A DNA stretch of 24,056 nucleotides, taken from JANQTF01 sp036835375. Lineage in GTDB: Bacteria > Bacteroidota > Bacteroidia > J057. The position numbers and the translations under genes are program-made. Position 1 is the stretch's first letter. Each line of letters starts with the position of its first letter. Below, one piece after another: positions 16,153 through 23,284 of this stretch. The DNA lies in contig DAITMB010000078.1 in the NCBI GenBank assembly GCA_036835375.1, positions 1 to 24,056 of the forward strand, written 5' to 3'. The notes beneath the pieces were generated by a model. The model made no database searches. It was not told the DNA's origin and saw only the letters and a program-made list of their open reading frames with translations.

Positions 16153-16896
16153 ATGACAGTCCAAGACATCAAGCATCGGTTTTCGATCATCGGAAACAGT
16201 CCCGAAATCAATACAGCTGTAGAAGTAGCCATGCAGGTCGCTCCTACGGATGTATCGGTGCTGGTGAATGGCGAAAACGGAACTGGAAAAGATGTTTTTT
16301 CCCGAATCATTCATCAATTCAGCAAGCGCCGCCACAAATCGTTTCTCGCAGTAAATACCGGAGCGATCCCAGAAGGGACGCTGGACTCCGAGCTATTTGG
16401 TCATGAAAAAGGATCCTTCACCTCTGCCTACGATGCGCGGAAAGGGTACTTTGAGGAAGTGGAAGGCGGGACTATTTTTTTGGATGAAATCGCCGAAATG
16501 CCCTTGGCAACCCAAGCTCGCTTGCTCCGACTGCTCGAAAACGGCGAGTATCTCCGCGTAGGATCCTCCAAAATTCGCACTGCTGATGTGCGCGTGATAG
16601 CGGCCACCAACAAGAACCTCATCGATATGATTCGGCGAGGCAAATTTCGCGAGGACCTCTATTTTCGCCTCAACACGGTCTCGATCAANNNNNNNNNNNN
16701 NNNNNNNNNNNNNNNNNNNNNNNNNNNNNNNNNNNNNNNNNNNNNNNNNNNNNNNNNNNNNNNNNNNNNNNNNNNNNNNNNNNNNNNNGTCAAAGCCCTC
16801 GACAAGTATGCCAACAATCGCAAGAAAGCCGCGAAAGAACTGGGCATATCCGAGCGCACCCTTTACAGAAAACTCAAAGCCTACGACATCGAATAA
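16153..16896 (+). CDS. sigma54-dependent AAA+ transcriptional activator, interrupted by assembly gap
   Basis: The visible N-terminal 178 residues are an AAA+ sigma54-interaction domain: Walker A GENGTGKD (40-47), the ELFGHEKGSFTSA segment containing the sigma54-contacting L1 loop (87-92), Walker B GGTIFLDE (105-112), and sensor-1 ATN (151-153). No receiver or other sensory domain precedes it, so control must act by another route. The run of 100 N (16689-16788) removes the second half of the AAA+ domain. After it, the C-terminal Fis-type helix-turn-helix is intact (KKAAKELGISERTLYRKLKAYDI). A normal family member would need far more than 33 residues here, so the gap length is a placeholder. 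The TAA stop overlaps the lptE start by one base (TAATG). Such activators are a common neighbour of lptE/secG in Bacteroidota. Confidence 0.88.
   Translation: MTVQDIKHRFSIIGNSPEINTAVEVAMQVAPTDVSVLVNGENGTGKDVFSRIIHQFSKRRHKSFLAVNTGAIPEGTLDSELFGHEKGSFTSAYDARKGYFEEVEGGTIFLDEIAEMPLATQARLLRLLENGEYLRVGSSKIRTADVRVIAATNKNLIDMIRRGKFREDLYFRLNTVSIXXXXXXXXXXXXXXXXXXXXXXXXXXXXXXXXXXVKALDKYANNRKKAAKELGISERTLYRKLKAYDIE
16689..16788. other. assembly gap, 100 N
   Basis: Exactly 100 undetermined bases, the usual placeholder for a scaffold join of unknown length. It falls within the sigma54 activator gene; the frame happens to stay in register across it, so translation shows a run of X rather than a break. Confidence 0.97.
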
Positions 16897-17411
16897 TGAA
16901 TAGATTCAGCTTTCTCCCCGTTTGTATCGTGCTGGTACTGCTGCTGAGCGGTTGTAAAGTCGGATTCAATTTCACAGGAGGTGGCGCGGTCAATCCGAAT
17001 TTGAAGACCCTATTTGTCGATAACTTCAGCAATGAGGCAGGGATAGTCGTCCCGTATTTGGCTCAGGAAGTGACACAACAGATTCAAGACCGATTTTTGA
17101 ACCAGTCGCGCCTTCAACTCACCTCTGGCGACGATGCCGATTTGGTCCTCTCTGGCGCGATCATTCGCTATCAAATCTCCCCTGTTGCGATCAGTGCTGA
17201 CACGCGAGCGGAGCAAAACCGGATGACGATTGATGTGCGCGTTTCCTTTGTCAATAGCTTGGAAGAAGCTGATAGCTGGGAGTCAAATTTCTCTCAGTTC
17301 GTCGATTTCGATGCGAGCCAAGATCTAGCTTCTTCAGAGCGAGACCTTATCAACGATATTTTGGAACGAATTACACAAGACATTTTTACGAAGAGCGTGG
17401 CCAAGTGGTAG
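16896..17411 (+). CDS. lptE: LPS-assembly lipoprotein LptE
   Basis: A 171-aa lipoprotein with a signal peptide ending LLSGC (Cys20). The mature part matches the Bacteroidota LptE pattern: FNFTGGGAVNPNLKTLFVDNF with an early beta strand; AGIVVPYLAQEVTQQIQDRFL, an amphipathic helix; RLQLTSGDDADLVLSGAI; then RMTIDVRVSFVN and a C-terminal helix ending DIFTKSVAKW. LptE plugs the LptD barrel in the outer membrane and helps place lipopolysaccharide on the surface; lptD is not in this window. The gene overlaps the activator stop by one base and is followed 36 bases later by a TPR-like gene, consistent with one transcript. No odd residues noted. Confidence 0.9.
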   Translation: MNRFSFLPVCIVLVLLLSGCKVGFNFTGGGAVNPNLKTLFVDNFSNEAGIVVPYLAQEVTQQIQDRFLNQSRLQLTSGDDADLVLSGAIIRYQISPVAISADTRAEQNRMTIDVRVSFVNSLEEADSWESNFSQFVDFDASQDLASSERDLINDILERITQDIFTKSVAKW

Positions 17412-17447
17412 TCACTTTTCTTTCGCAACTTTCAAATAGCGCTTGTC

Positions 17448-18497
17448 ATGGAGCAATCAAGGCAATGGTCCTGGCCAGAATTGGTAGAGAAAGCCCGGTC
17501 GGGCAATTGGTCGGCGGTGGAGGAAGGGATCTTGTCTGAGCAAGAAAAATTAGCTCCTTATGCCTCATTGGTTCACATTTTGCGAGCAATTAAGGACAGT
17601 GATGCCGAATTGCGGTTTCGGGCTGCGATCTTTTCACCTGAACGCGGACGACTGAGAGAATTAGCGGCTCCCATTTATCTGGAACAGCCGTCCCCGATTG
17701 CTCAGCAAGAGGAAGCAAAATCACCAGCGCCCCACCAAGAGCAGATCTTGGAGAAAAATTCCGAGCCTGCTGAGGAGATCTTCAGCCCTGTGCAAGCAGG
17801 GGAGCAACTTACGCAGCAGCCAGTTTCGACAGACTCGCCTCTGATAGAAGAACGAGAAGCATTGCCGCAGAACTCAATACTACCCCACCACGAACCCCAA
17901 CATATGACTCCTACCCCTACTATTATTTCTGCGCATCAACCCGTTTCTACGCCCGTTCCCGGACCAAAGCCTCCTCTGGAAGACACTTCTACATCTATGC
18001 AGGCACCAGTGATCAGAGCTCGAAACATTGCCTTACTTGGAATCAGTGTTTTCACCCCGGAAAACCGCACAGGCCGTGGCCATACGTCTCAATTGTCGAT
18101 TCCTGTGACGAATCGCGATGCAGCCTTTCATCAAGGAATCCAAGACTTTGTTCAAGAACAGATGTCAAGGCACAGTCGATCACGCGAGCGCTTGCGTGCA
18201 CAGCTCATTCCCTTCAGGTCCAATGACCAAGAATTGATCAGCCGATTTCTGGCTGACCCGGCCAAAGCCATGAAGCCATCCTTTCCGATGAGCCATCATC
18301 AGCCCACGGAGCAGCCGTGGAAAGCCAGCATTTCTACAGACGACAATCTAGTCACCGAGACGCTTGCCCGGCTTCACGTGCGCCAAAATCATCCGGAGGA
18401 AGCCATTCGAATCTATGAACAACTGAGCTTGCGTTATCCTGAGAAAAAAGCTTACTTTGCAGCCCAGATTAAACACATTAAGGAAGACAAGCTATGA
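17448..18497 (+). CDS. TPR-like protein of unknown function with disordered middle
   Basis: A 349-aa protein without signal peptide or membrane segment. Residues 1-80 form a helical domain (WSWPELVEKARSGNWSAVEEGI...). Residues about 85-190 are rich in Pro, Gln, Glu and Ser and probably disordered. The C-terminal 60 residues hold at least one tetratricopeptide repeat (TETLARLHVRQNHPEEAIRIYEQLSLRYPEKKAYF). It is presumably cytoplasmic. The gene overlaps secG by 4 bases (ATGA at 18494-18497), so translation of the two is coupled, and a position between lptE and secG recurs in Bacteroidota (from memory). That context hints at a scaffold linked to envelope biogenesis, but no function can be claimed. 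Confidence 0.8.
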   Translation: MEQSRQWSWPELVEKARSGNWSAVEEGILSEQEKLAPYASLVHILRAIKDSDAELRFRAAIFSPERGRLRELAAPIYLEQPSPIAQQEEAKSPAPHQEQILEKNSEPAEEIFSPVQAGEQLTQQPVSTDSPLIEEREALPQNSILPHHEPQHMTPTPTIISAHQPVSTPVPGPKPPLEDTSTSMQAPVIRARNIALLGISVFTPENRTGRGHTSQLSIPVTNRDAAFHQGIQDFVQEQMSRHSRSRERLRAQLIPFRSNDQELISRFLADPAKAMKPSFPMSHHQPTEQPWKASISTDDNLVTETLARLHVRQNHPEEAIRIYEQLSLRYPEKKAYFAAQIKHIKEDKL

Positions 18498-18850
18498 TCC
18501 TGTTCGGAGTGCTTGCTTTGATAGCAGCAGCGTTATTGATTTTTCTCGTGGTGATTCAAAATAGCAAAGGCGGAGGTCTATCTTCGACTTTTGCTGGTGG
18601 CAACGTCACGCAAATGCTGGGAGCTCGACGCAGTACGGAGCAGATCGAGCGGTACACTTGGGGCTTGGCAATTGCTGTTGCGGCGCTTGCCTTCGTTGCA
18701 AACGTAATCGGAAGCAGTGGAGGAGACGGCGGAACACGGCTCTTGATGGAAGGACAGATTCAAAATCAAGTGATTCAGAACCCTGGGATCCAAGATGTGG
18801 AATCGTTCCAGACAGCACCTGAAGACATTCCTGCTGAAGAATTGGAGTAA
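18494..18850 (+). CDS. secG: preprotein translocase subunit SecG
   Basis: A 118-aa inner-membrane protein with two transmembrane helices: residues about 2-21, and about 54-72 (YTWGLAIAVAALAFVANVIG). Between them is the SecG cytoplasmic motif VVIQNSKGGGLSSTF. SecG joins SecY and SecE to form the protein-conducting channel and assists SecA-driven export. The acidic Gln/Glu-rich tail of about 45 residues beyond TM2 is longer than in E. coli but usual in this phylum. It is the last gene of the miaB unit; a strong hairpin lies about 120 bases after its stop. Confidence 0.94.
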   Translation: MILFGVLALIAAALLIFLVVIQNSKGGGLSSTFAGGNVTQMLGARRSTEQIERYTWGLAIAVAALAFVANVIGSSGGDGGTRLLMEGQIQNQVIQNPGIQDVESFQTAPEDIPAEELE

Positions 18851-18971
18851 AAGGATAATTTTGTTTCTGCACCGATTGAGATTTTTTTTGGACGATCTCA
18901 ATGGCAGCCAGTTAGGGTCTGTGATGCAGTGAAAATTTGAGACTGAAAAAACTTTAGCGGTTGTAACATAT

Positions 18972-19000
18972 AACAAAGCCTCCTTACAGGAGGCTTTGTT
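18972..19000 (+). terminator. terminator-like hairpin after secG
   Basis: A perfect 13-bp stem (18972-18984 with 18988-19000, core AAAGCCTCC / GGAGGCTTT) and a 3-base loop. The 3' arm ends TTTGTT and is followed by CGTTATAAG, so the U-tract is short but adequate. It closes the miaB-secG unit. Confidence 0.75.
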
Positions 19001-19104
19001 CGTTATAAGACAAATGCTGACACACTTAGGCTTACCCCCCGAAACGAACTATAGCCTTTCGAATTGGCCCCGTATTTGTCGCTAAGTTTTTCAGTAATTT
19101 GGAA

Positions 19105-19137
19105 TTGCAAAAAATATGTAAATTTCTTATAACTTTC
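19105..19137 (+). promoter_or_regulatory. possible promoter for the T9SS protein gene
   Basis: TTG at 19105-19107, 22 bases, then TAACTTTC at 19130-19137, which matches TAnnTTTG except for the last base. The spacing equals that of the miaB promoter. It lies 44 bases before ATG 19181. Low certainty. Confidence 0.3.
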
Positions 19138-19180
19138 TGCTCCCTTTTACCCTTTGTTCTTAAGCTGTTACCCCTAGCGT

Positions 19181-20779
19181 ATGAATTTCAACTCATCACT
19201 TCGCTGCTTCATAGCATTTCTTCCACTTTTATGGAATGTAGGGCATTTAGTAGCGCAGGATCCTAACCCCGGAGCTTGCACGGTTGTCGGCCCCAATTTG
19301 GTTGATAACCCAGAGTTCGACGAAGGAAATACCTCTTTTTTGTCTTCGTATTCCTTCTCTCAAGACTACCCCTGTGCCTTCGGCCAATACACCATCGCGA
19401 ACACGGTCAACCATGATCCTGTCGGAGGAGCTGCTTGCTATAATGGCACAGGATTTAACCTCCAGACGATCTGGGCTGCTAGCGATCGAAATGATCCAGG
19501 TACTGGAAACTTCATGTTGCTGGATCCCGTGGACACTACCGGCGGCGTGGATGTGATCTGGGAACAGACCATCGATGTGTGCCCAGGAGCCGAGTATGCG
19601 TTCTCGGTGTTTGCCAAAAACCTTTTCTATTTAGAATCATCCTTCGGATACTCTGGAATTGATCCAATCTTTGAGTTGGCCGTCAATGGGGTTGAAGTCC
19701 CCAATTATTATGTTGATGGCGTTTTGGCGCCCGGAGGGCAATACGGACCGTTGAGCCGTCAGTCCATCGCCGATAGTGCGATATGGACACAGATTTCAGG
19801 CAAATGGCAAAGTGGCACAAATGCTACGGCCACGATCACAATCAGAAACATCGTGCCCGGGACCGAAGGAAATGATGTGGCAATTGATGGCGTGTTTTTT
19901 GGCTTGTGCAACCGAGCAGTAGATTTTGCCCCTAATCAAAATATCAGCCAGTGCGCTCAGCAAGCCACGGTGCAGCCCGTCACCATTGCGCTCACGGCTG
20001 AAACGGCTGCCTCAGGATGGCAGCAGTACGAGTGGTACAAAAACGGCGCGTTGGTACAAGCGACACCCGCCCCCACTAACTTCACGACCCCGGCCGACGC
20101 CAACGGTGAATATTTCGGCACCTACCAGCTGCGTGTCTTCGACGATCCTGCTGGCAGTGCAAGCGGTGCTTGTGGAAATGTGAGCAAAGCCATCGAGATT
20201 TTTGAGGATTGCCCTGTGTCCTTCCCTGTCGAGCTGATGGGCTTTGATGCCAAAATCCAAGGCGAGCGCGTGGCTTTGCAGTGGTCCACTGCTTGGGAAT
20301 CGCAAAATCGTGGATTCGAAGTACAAATGAGTCGCGTAGGGCAAGCATTTTCTTCCATCGGATTTGTCGCCGGAAATGGAACCACACAAGAGATGATTGA
20401 TTACGATTTCACGACCGAACCACTTTCCGATGGTATCTACCAGTTTCGGCTGCGCCAAGAAGATTTCGATGGTAAATTTCAGTTTAGTGGTGTCGTGGAA
20501 GTGCAGTTTGCTGCCGCAGAGATGATGGCTATCAAGGTCTATCCTAATCCAGCGACTCGGCAAGCAACCGTTGACATTGTGTTGCCACTCGAGACCGCCG
20601 TACGAGCAGAATTGATCTCGTCAGATGGTCGCGTCGTAGCTAGCCAGTCCTGGGACCGAGAGTTGGGCAAAAAAGGGATTCAATGGAATCTCCCACTTGA
20701 AAACCTGCCTGCGGGCTATTACCTCGTACGAGTTCGGGGTGTTCAACAAGTCACTCAGGCTTTGTTTGTGCAGCACTGA
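19181..20779 (+). CDS. secreted protein with type IX secretion sorting domain
   Basis: A 532-aa protein with an N-terminal signal peptide ending HLVAQ (about residue 26). The next 220 residues resemble a jelly-roll/carbohydrate-binding-like module: NLVDNPEFDEGN near the start, a long beta-rich stretch, and DVAIDGVFFGLC at the end. An Ig-like stretch with a Cys-flanked segment follows (ISQCAQQATVQ...YEWYKNGALV). Next comes the common pre-sorting fibronectin-like module PVELMGFDAKIQGERVALQWST (about 347-440). The last 82 residues (451-532) are a type A T9SS C-terminal domain: IKVYPNPATRQATVDIV...GYYLVRVRG...ALFV. It should pass Sec, then cross the outer membrane by T9SS and be released or anchored at the surface. 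No catalytic motif is visible; a binding or adhesive role is inference. It is monocistronic by context. Confidence 0.88.
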   Translation: MNFNSSLRCFIAFLPLLWNVGHLVAQDPNPGACTVVGPNLVDNPEFDEGNTSFLSSYSFSQDYPCAFGQYTIANTVNHDPVGGAACYNGTGFNLQTIWAASDRNDPGTGNFMLLDPVDTTGGVDVIWEQTIDVCPGAEYAFSVFAKNLFYLESSFGYSGIDPIFELAVNGVEVPNYYVDGVLAPGGQYGPLSRQSIADSAIWTQISGKWQSGTNATATITIRNIVPGTEGNDVAIDGVFFGLCNRAVDFAPNQNISQCAQQATVQPVTIALTAETAASGWQQYEWYKNGALVQATPAPTNFTTPADANGEYFGTYQLRVFDDPAGSASGACGNVSKAIEIFEDCPVSFPVELMGFDAKIQGERVALQWSTAWESQNRGFEVQMSRVGQAFSSIGFVAGNGTTQEMIDYDFTTEPLSDGIYQFRLRQEDFDGKFQFSGVVEVQFAAAEMMAIKVYPNPATRQATVDIVLPLETAVRAELISSDGRVVASQSWDRELGKKGIQWNLPLENLPAGYYLVRVRGVQQVTQALFVQH

Positions 20780-20808
20780 TATCTGCAAAGACCGGCTGTA
20801 TTACACTT

Positions 20809-20849
20809 TCACCCCTGAATTCTTCTGGAATTTCGGGGTGATCTTTTTT
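20809..20849 (+). terminator. intrinsic terminator after the T9SS protein gene
   Basis: TCACCCC (20809-20815) pairs with GGGGTGA (20835-20841), and GAATT with the inner AATTC, across a small internal mismatch; the loop is about 5 bases. TCTTTTTT follows at 20842-20849. It lies between two convergent genes. Confidence 0.78.
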
Positions 20850-20976
20850 CAAACAGATCGTAGGAGGCAGTGTAAATGAAGTGTGATGAAAGTTGAATGT
20901 TGTTTCAATTCATCAGTGTTTGGTCAAAATTCAGAGGTCGAAATAAGATGAAAAGGAATAACGTCATGTTACTTGC

Positions 20977-22023
20977 TCACAGCAAGTCGCCTTTTGCGGC
21001 TTGAATGGCCTGCTTCATACAAGTGTCCACTACCAATCCCAACGAGGCAAAGCGCCGATCCTGTGTTATCCCCCGCTGATAGCGAGCATAGATTTGCTGG
21101 GCAATCACCCCTACTTTGAACAGGCCGAATGCAAGGTAGAAGCCGGGTGACACCACTGTCTCACCTGTAAGTGATTCGTAGAAGGCGAGTACTTGTCTCC
21201 GTGTAAGTGCTCCAGGTAGGTGCGACACATTAAAATTTTTCAGGATTGGACCTTCTCCAGATTCAGTCCAATAAGCAAGGGTAGTACCGAGGTCCATCCA
21301 GGGATGTCCGATGGTGGCCATTTCCCAGTCAAGGATGGCTTTTACTTTCGGAGAAGTGGTGCTGGAAAAGATCAGGTTGTCAAATTTGAAATCATTGTGA
21401 ACCAAAGCGACCCGCTCATCTGCTGGAATGTGATGCTGAAACCACGCACAGAGCTGGTCCACTCCCGCCAGTTCACTTGTCTTGGCTTTTTGGTATCTCG
21501 AGATCCATCCTTCGACTTGCCGCAGCTGGTATCCCTCTGGCTTTCCGAGGGCAATCAATCCAGTTTGATGCACCTCTATCCGGTGCAGCGCTGCTAACTG
21601 CGACACCAGCGCCCGGGAGAGATCCGCCATGTCATTTGGTGAAGGGATGTCTGCGAGACCTTGAGGCCGGAGGATGATTCCTGGCACGTATTCCATCAGA
21701 AAAAAAGGCCCACCCATGATGGATTCATCCTCGCAATAACCAAGTGGTGCGGGACATAGACTTCCAACAGGATGAAGGAATGACAAAAGCTCATGCTCAC
21801 GTTGCATGTCGTGTCCGCCTTGAACTGCTGCGCCGACGGGAGGTCTGCGTAAGACGATGCGATGCGCTCCCAGAATCAGCAAGTAGGTGAGGTTCGAGAA
21901 TCCCCCCCGAAACTGATCGACCGACTGGATGCCCGGATAAGGGGAATGAGGGTCGATGTCGGACCACCTATCAGCCAACCATAGGTTGAGGCGATCGATC
22001 GGAATGTCGATGGATACGTGCAT
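20977..22023 (-). CDS. APH-like phosphotransferase, ACAD10/11-kinase type (LvaA-like)
   Basis: A 348-aa kinase-fold protein of the choline/aminoglycoside phosphotransferase superfamily. It shows the glycine-rich FRGGFSNLTYLL (38-49), LRRPP at the ATP-lysine position (Arg rather than Lys, as I recall for this subfamily), the catalytic loop VHNDFKFDNLIF (His209, Asp211, Asn216) and the metal-binding ILDWEMATIGHPWMDLG (Asp232, Glu234). This is the pattern of the kinase half of ACAD10/ACAD11 and of Pseudomonas LvaA, which phosphorylate the hydroxyl of 4-hydroxyacyl-CoAs. The gene starts 9 bases after the acyl-CoA dehydrogenase stop, matching the human fusion of the two domains. Substrate range is inferred from these relatives, not shown. 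A typical soluble, cytoplasmic protein of normal length. Confidence 0.85.
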   Translation of the reverse strand: MHVSIDIPIDRLNLWLADRWSDIDPHSPYPGIQSVDQFRGGFSNLTYLLILGAHRIVLRRPPVGAAVQGGHDMQREHELLSFLHPVGSLCPAPLGYCEDESIMGGPFFLMEYVPGIILRPQGLADIPSPNDMADLSRALVSQLAALHRIEVHQTGLIALGKPEGYQLRQVEGWISRYQKAKTSELAGVDQLCAWFQHHIPADERVALVHNDFKFDNLIFSSTTSPKVKAILDWEMATIGHPWMDLGTTLAYWTESGEGPILKNFNVSHLPGALTRRQVLAFYESLTGETVVSPGFYLAFGLFKVGVIAQQIYARYQRGITQDRRFASLGLVVDTCMKQAIQAAKGDLL

Positions 22024-22032
22024 CGGCGTAGG

Positions 22033-23244
22033 TTATGAAAGTCGTGGCAAGCCGTGGTCGGCAAGAATTTTTTGTGCCAGGGAGCTTTTGTGTACTTCAT
22101 CGGGGCCGTCGTAAATGCGTGCGCCGCGCTCTTCGCGATACCAATAGGAGAGTATGGTGTCGTCAGTGATGCCGAGCGCTCCATGAACCTGGATGGCTCG
22201 ATCCAAGGTCTCCGACAGCACGCCTGCAACAAAAAACTTGATCGCCGAGATTTCTCTCGAAGCGGCCTTGCTCCCTGCGCGATCAATGGTATGAGCGGCA
22301 TGAAGCACCAGCAATCTTGCCGCATCAATCTGGGCGCGACAGTCTGCAATCCAGTGTTGAATTGTCTGCTTGTGACCAAGATAAGTTCCGTCGCCCATGC
22401 TTCGGGTGGCGGCCCGCTGGCACATGAGTTCGAAGCTTCGTTCACAAATGCCAATCCATCTCATGCAGTGGTGGATTCTTCCCGGCCCGAGCCTGGCTTG
22501 CGCCAGCGCAAAGCCGCTGCCTTCTTCTCCGATTCGGAACGACACTGGCACCCGCACTTGGTCGTAGCGAATTTCGCCATGACTGTGGTACCCTGATCCG
22601 GCATGTCCGAAGATGGGAATGTTGCGCAGCAGCTGAAAGCCCGGCGTAATTGTCGGCACAATGATCATCGACGCCCTGCGATGTAGCTGAGCGGTTTCTG
22701 GATTCGTGACTGCCATCACGATGGCAAAGTCTGCACCGTCAGCTGCAGTTGTAAACCATTTGTGTCCATTGATCACGTATTCGTCGCCCTCTCGTACGGC
22801 GCTCGTGCCCAGCAACGTAGGGTTCGACCCAGCAAAAGCGGGTTCGGTCATCGAGAAGCAGGAACGAGATTCCCCCGACAGGAGGGGGGTGAGAAATCGC
22901 TGTTGAATATCTGGCGCAGCATGCAAAAGCATCAGTTCGATGTTACCAGCATCTGGTGCCTGACAATTGCAGCTCAAATGCCCAAGTGGGCTTCTCCCGA
23001 GAATTTCACTGAGTTGGGCGACTTCCACGAGGGTCAATCCCGGTCCGCCATGCGCCTTGCTGAGGTACAAATTCCATGCGCCAATGGCTTGTGCCTTCGG
23101 CTTGAGTGCGCGGAGTAGGCGCTCCGTGTGAGTAAAAGGCTGCTGAAAAGCGCTAGCTTCCAAGGGGATGATTTCCCGATCAATGAAGTCGCGAAGACGC
23201 AATGAGAGATCCTCGATTTTTGGGCTGGCGAAAGCTGGTAACAT
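22033..23244 (-). CDS. acyl-CoA dehydrogenase, ACAD10/11-like (LvaC-like)
   Basis: A 403-aa flavoenzyme of the acyl-CoA dehydrogenase fold: N-terminal helical domain, the FAD/substrate signature SMTEPAFAGSNP (131-142), a beta domain with YVINGHKWFTTAA (156-168), and a C-terminal helical domain with IQVHGALGITDD (351-362). At the site of the catalytic Glu in medium-chain enzymes (YEGTSQ) it has YDGPDEVH (378-385), so an Asp replaces Glu. The same GPDEVH string is typical of ACAD10/11 proteins, which turn 4-phosphoacyl-CoAs into enoyl- or 3-hydroxyacyl-CoAs. ATG 23244 gives a normal N-terminus; an upstream in-frame start at 23304 would overlap the preceding gene and adds 20 unrelated residues. 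It is the middle gene of a three-gene minus-strand operon. Confidence 0.9.
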   Translation of the reverse strand: MLPAFASPKIEDLSLRLRDFIDREIIPLEASAFQQPFTHTERLLRALKPKAQAIGAWNLYLSKAHGGPGLTLVEVAQLSEILGRSPLGHLSCNCQAPDAGNIELMLLHAAPDIQQRFLTPLLSGESRSCFSMTEPAFAGSNPTLLGTSAVREGDEYVINGHKWFTTAADGADFAIVMAVTNPETAQLHRRASMIIVPTITPGFQLLRNIPIFGHAGSGYHSHGEIRYDQVRVPVSFRIGEEGSGFALAQARLGPGRIHHCMRWIGICERSFELMCQRAATRSMGDGTYLGHKQTIQHWIADCRAQIDAARLLVLHAAHTIDRAGSKAASREISAIKFFVAGVLSETLDRAIQVHGALGITDDTILSYWYREERGARIYDGPDEVHKSSLAQKILADHGLPRLS

Positions 23245-23284
23245 GATACAAGGGGCTAAGGAATGATAAAAAATGGGCCGCCGA

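Larger units (their letters stand above)
18851..19180. other. intergenic region between secG and the T9SS protein gene
   Basis: The 330-base spacer holds a weak hairpin (18875-18882 with 18895-18902), the strong terminator-like hairpin at 18972-19000, and a possible promoter before 19181. No tRNA or other RNA gene was recognised in it. Confidence 0.6.

Noticed and set aside
18875..18902. 8-bp inverted repeat (ATTGAGAT / ATCTCAAT) with a T-rich loop after secG
   Set aside because: Loop of 12 bases and no U-tract after the stem; the hairpin at 18972-19000 is the better terminator.
20012..20563. 183-aa open frame antisense to the T9SS protein gene
   Set aside because: Shadow frame; the plus strand encodes a complete protein with signal peptide and sorting domain.
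22054..22596. 180-aa open frame on the plus strand opposite the acyl-CoA dehydrogenase
   Set aside because: No motif; the minus strand carries a complete enzyme.
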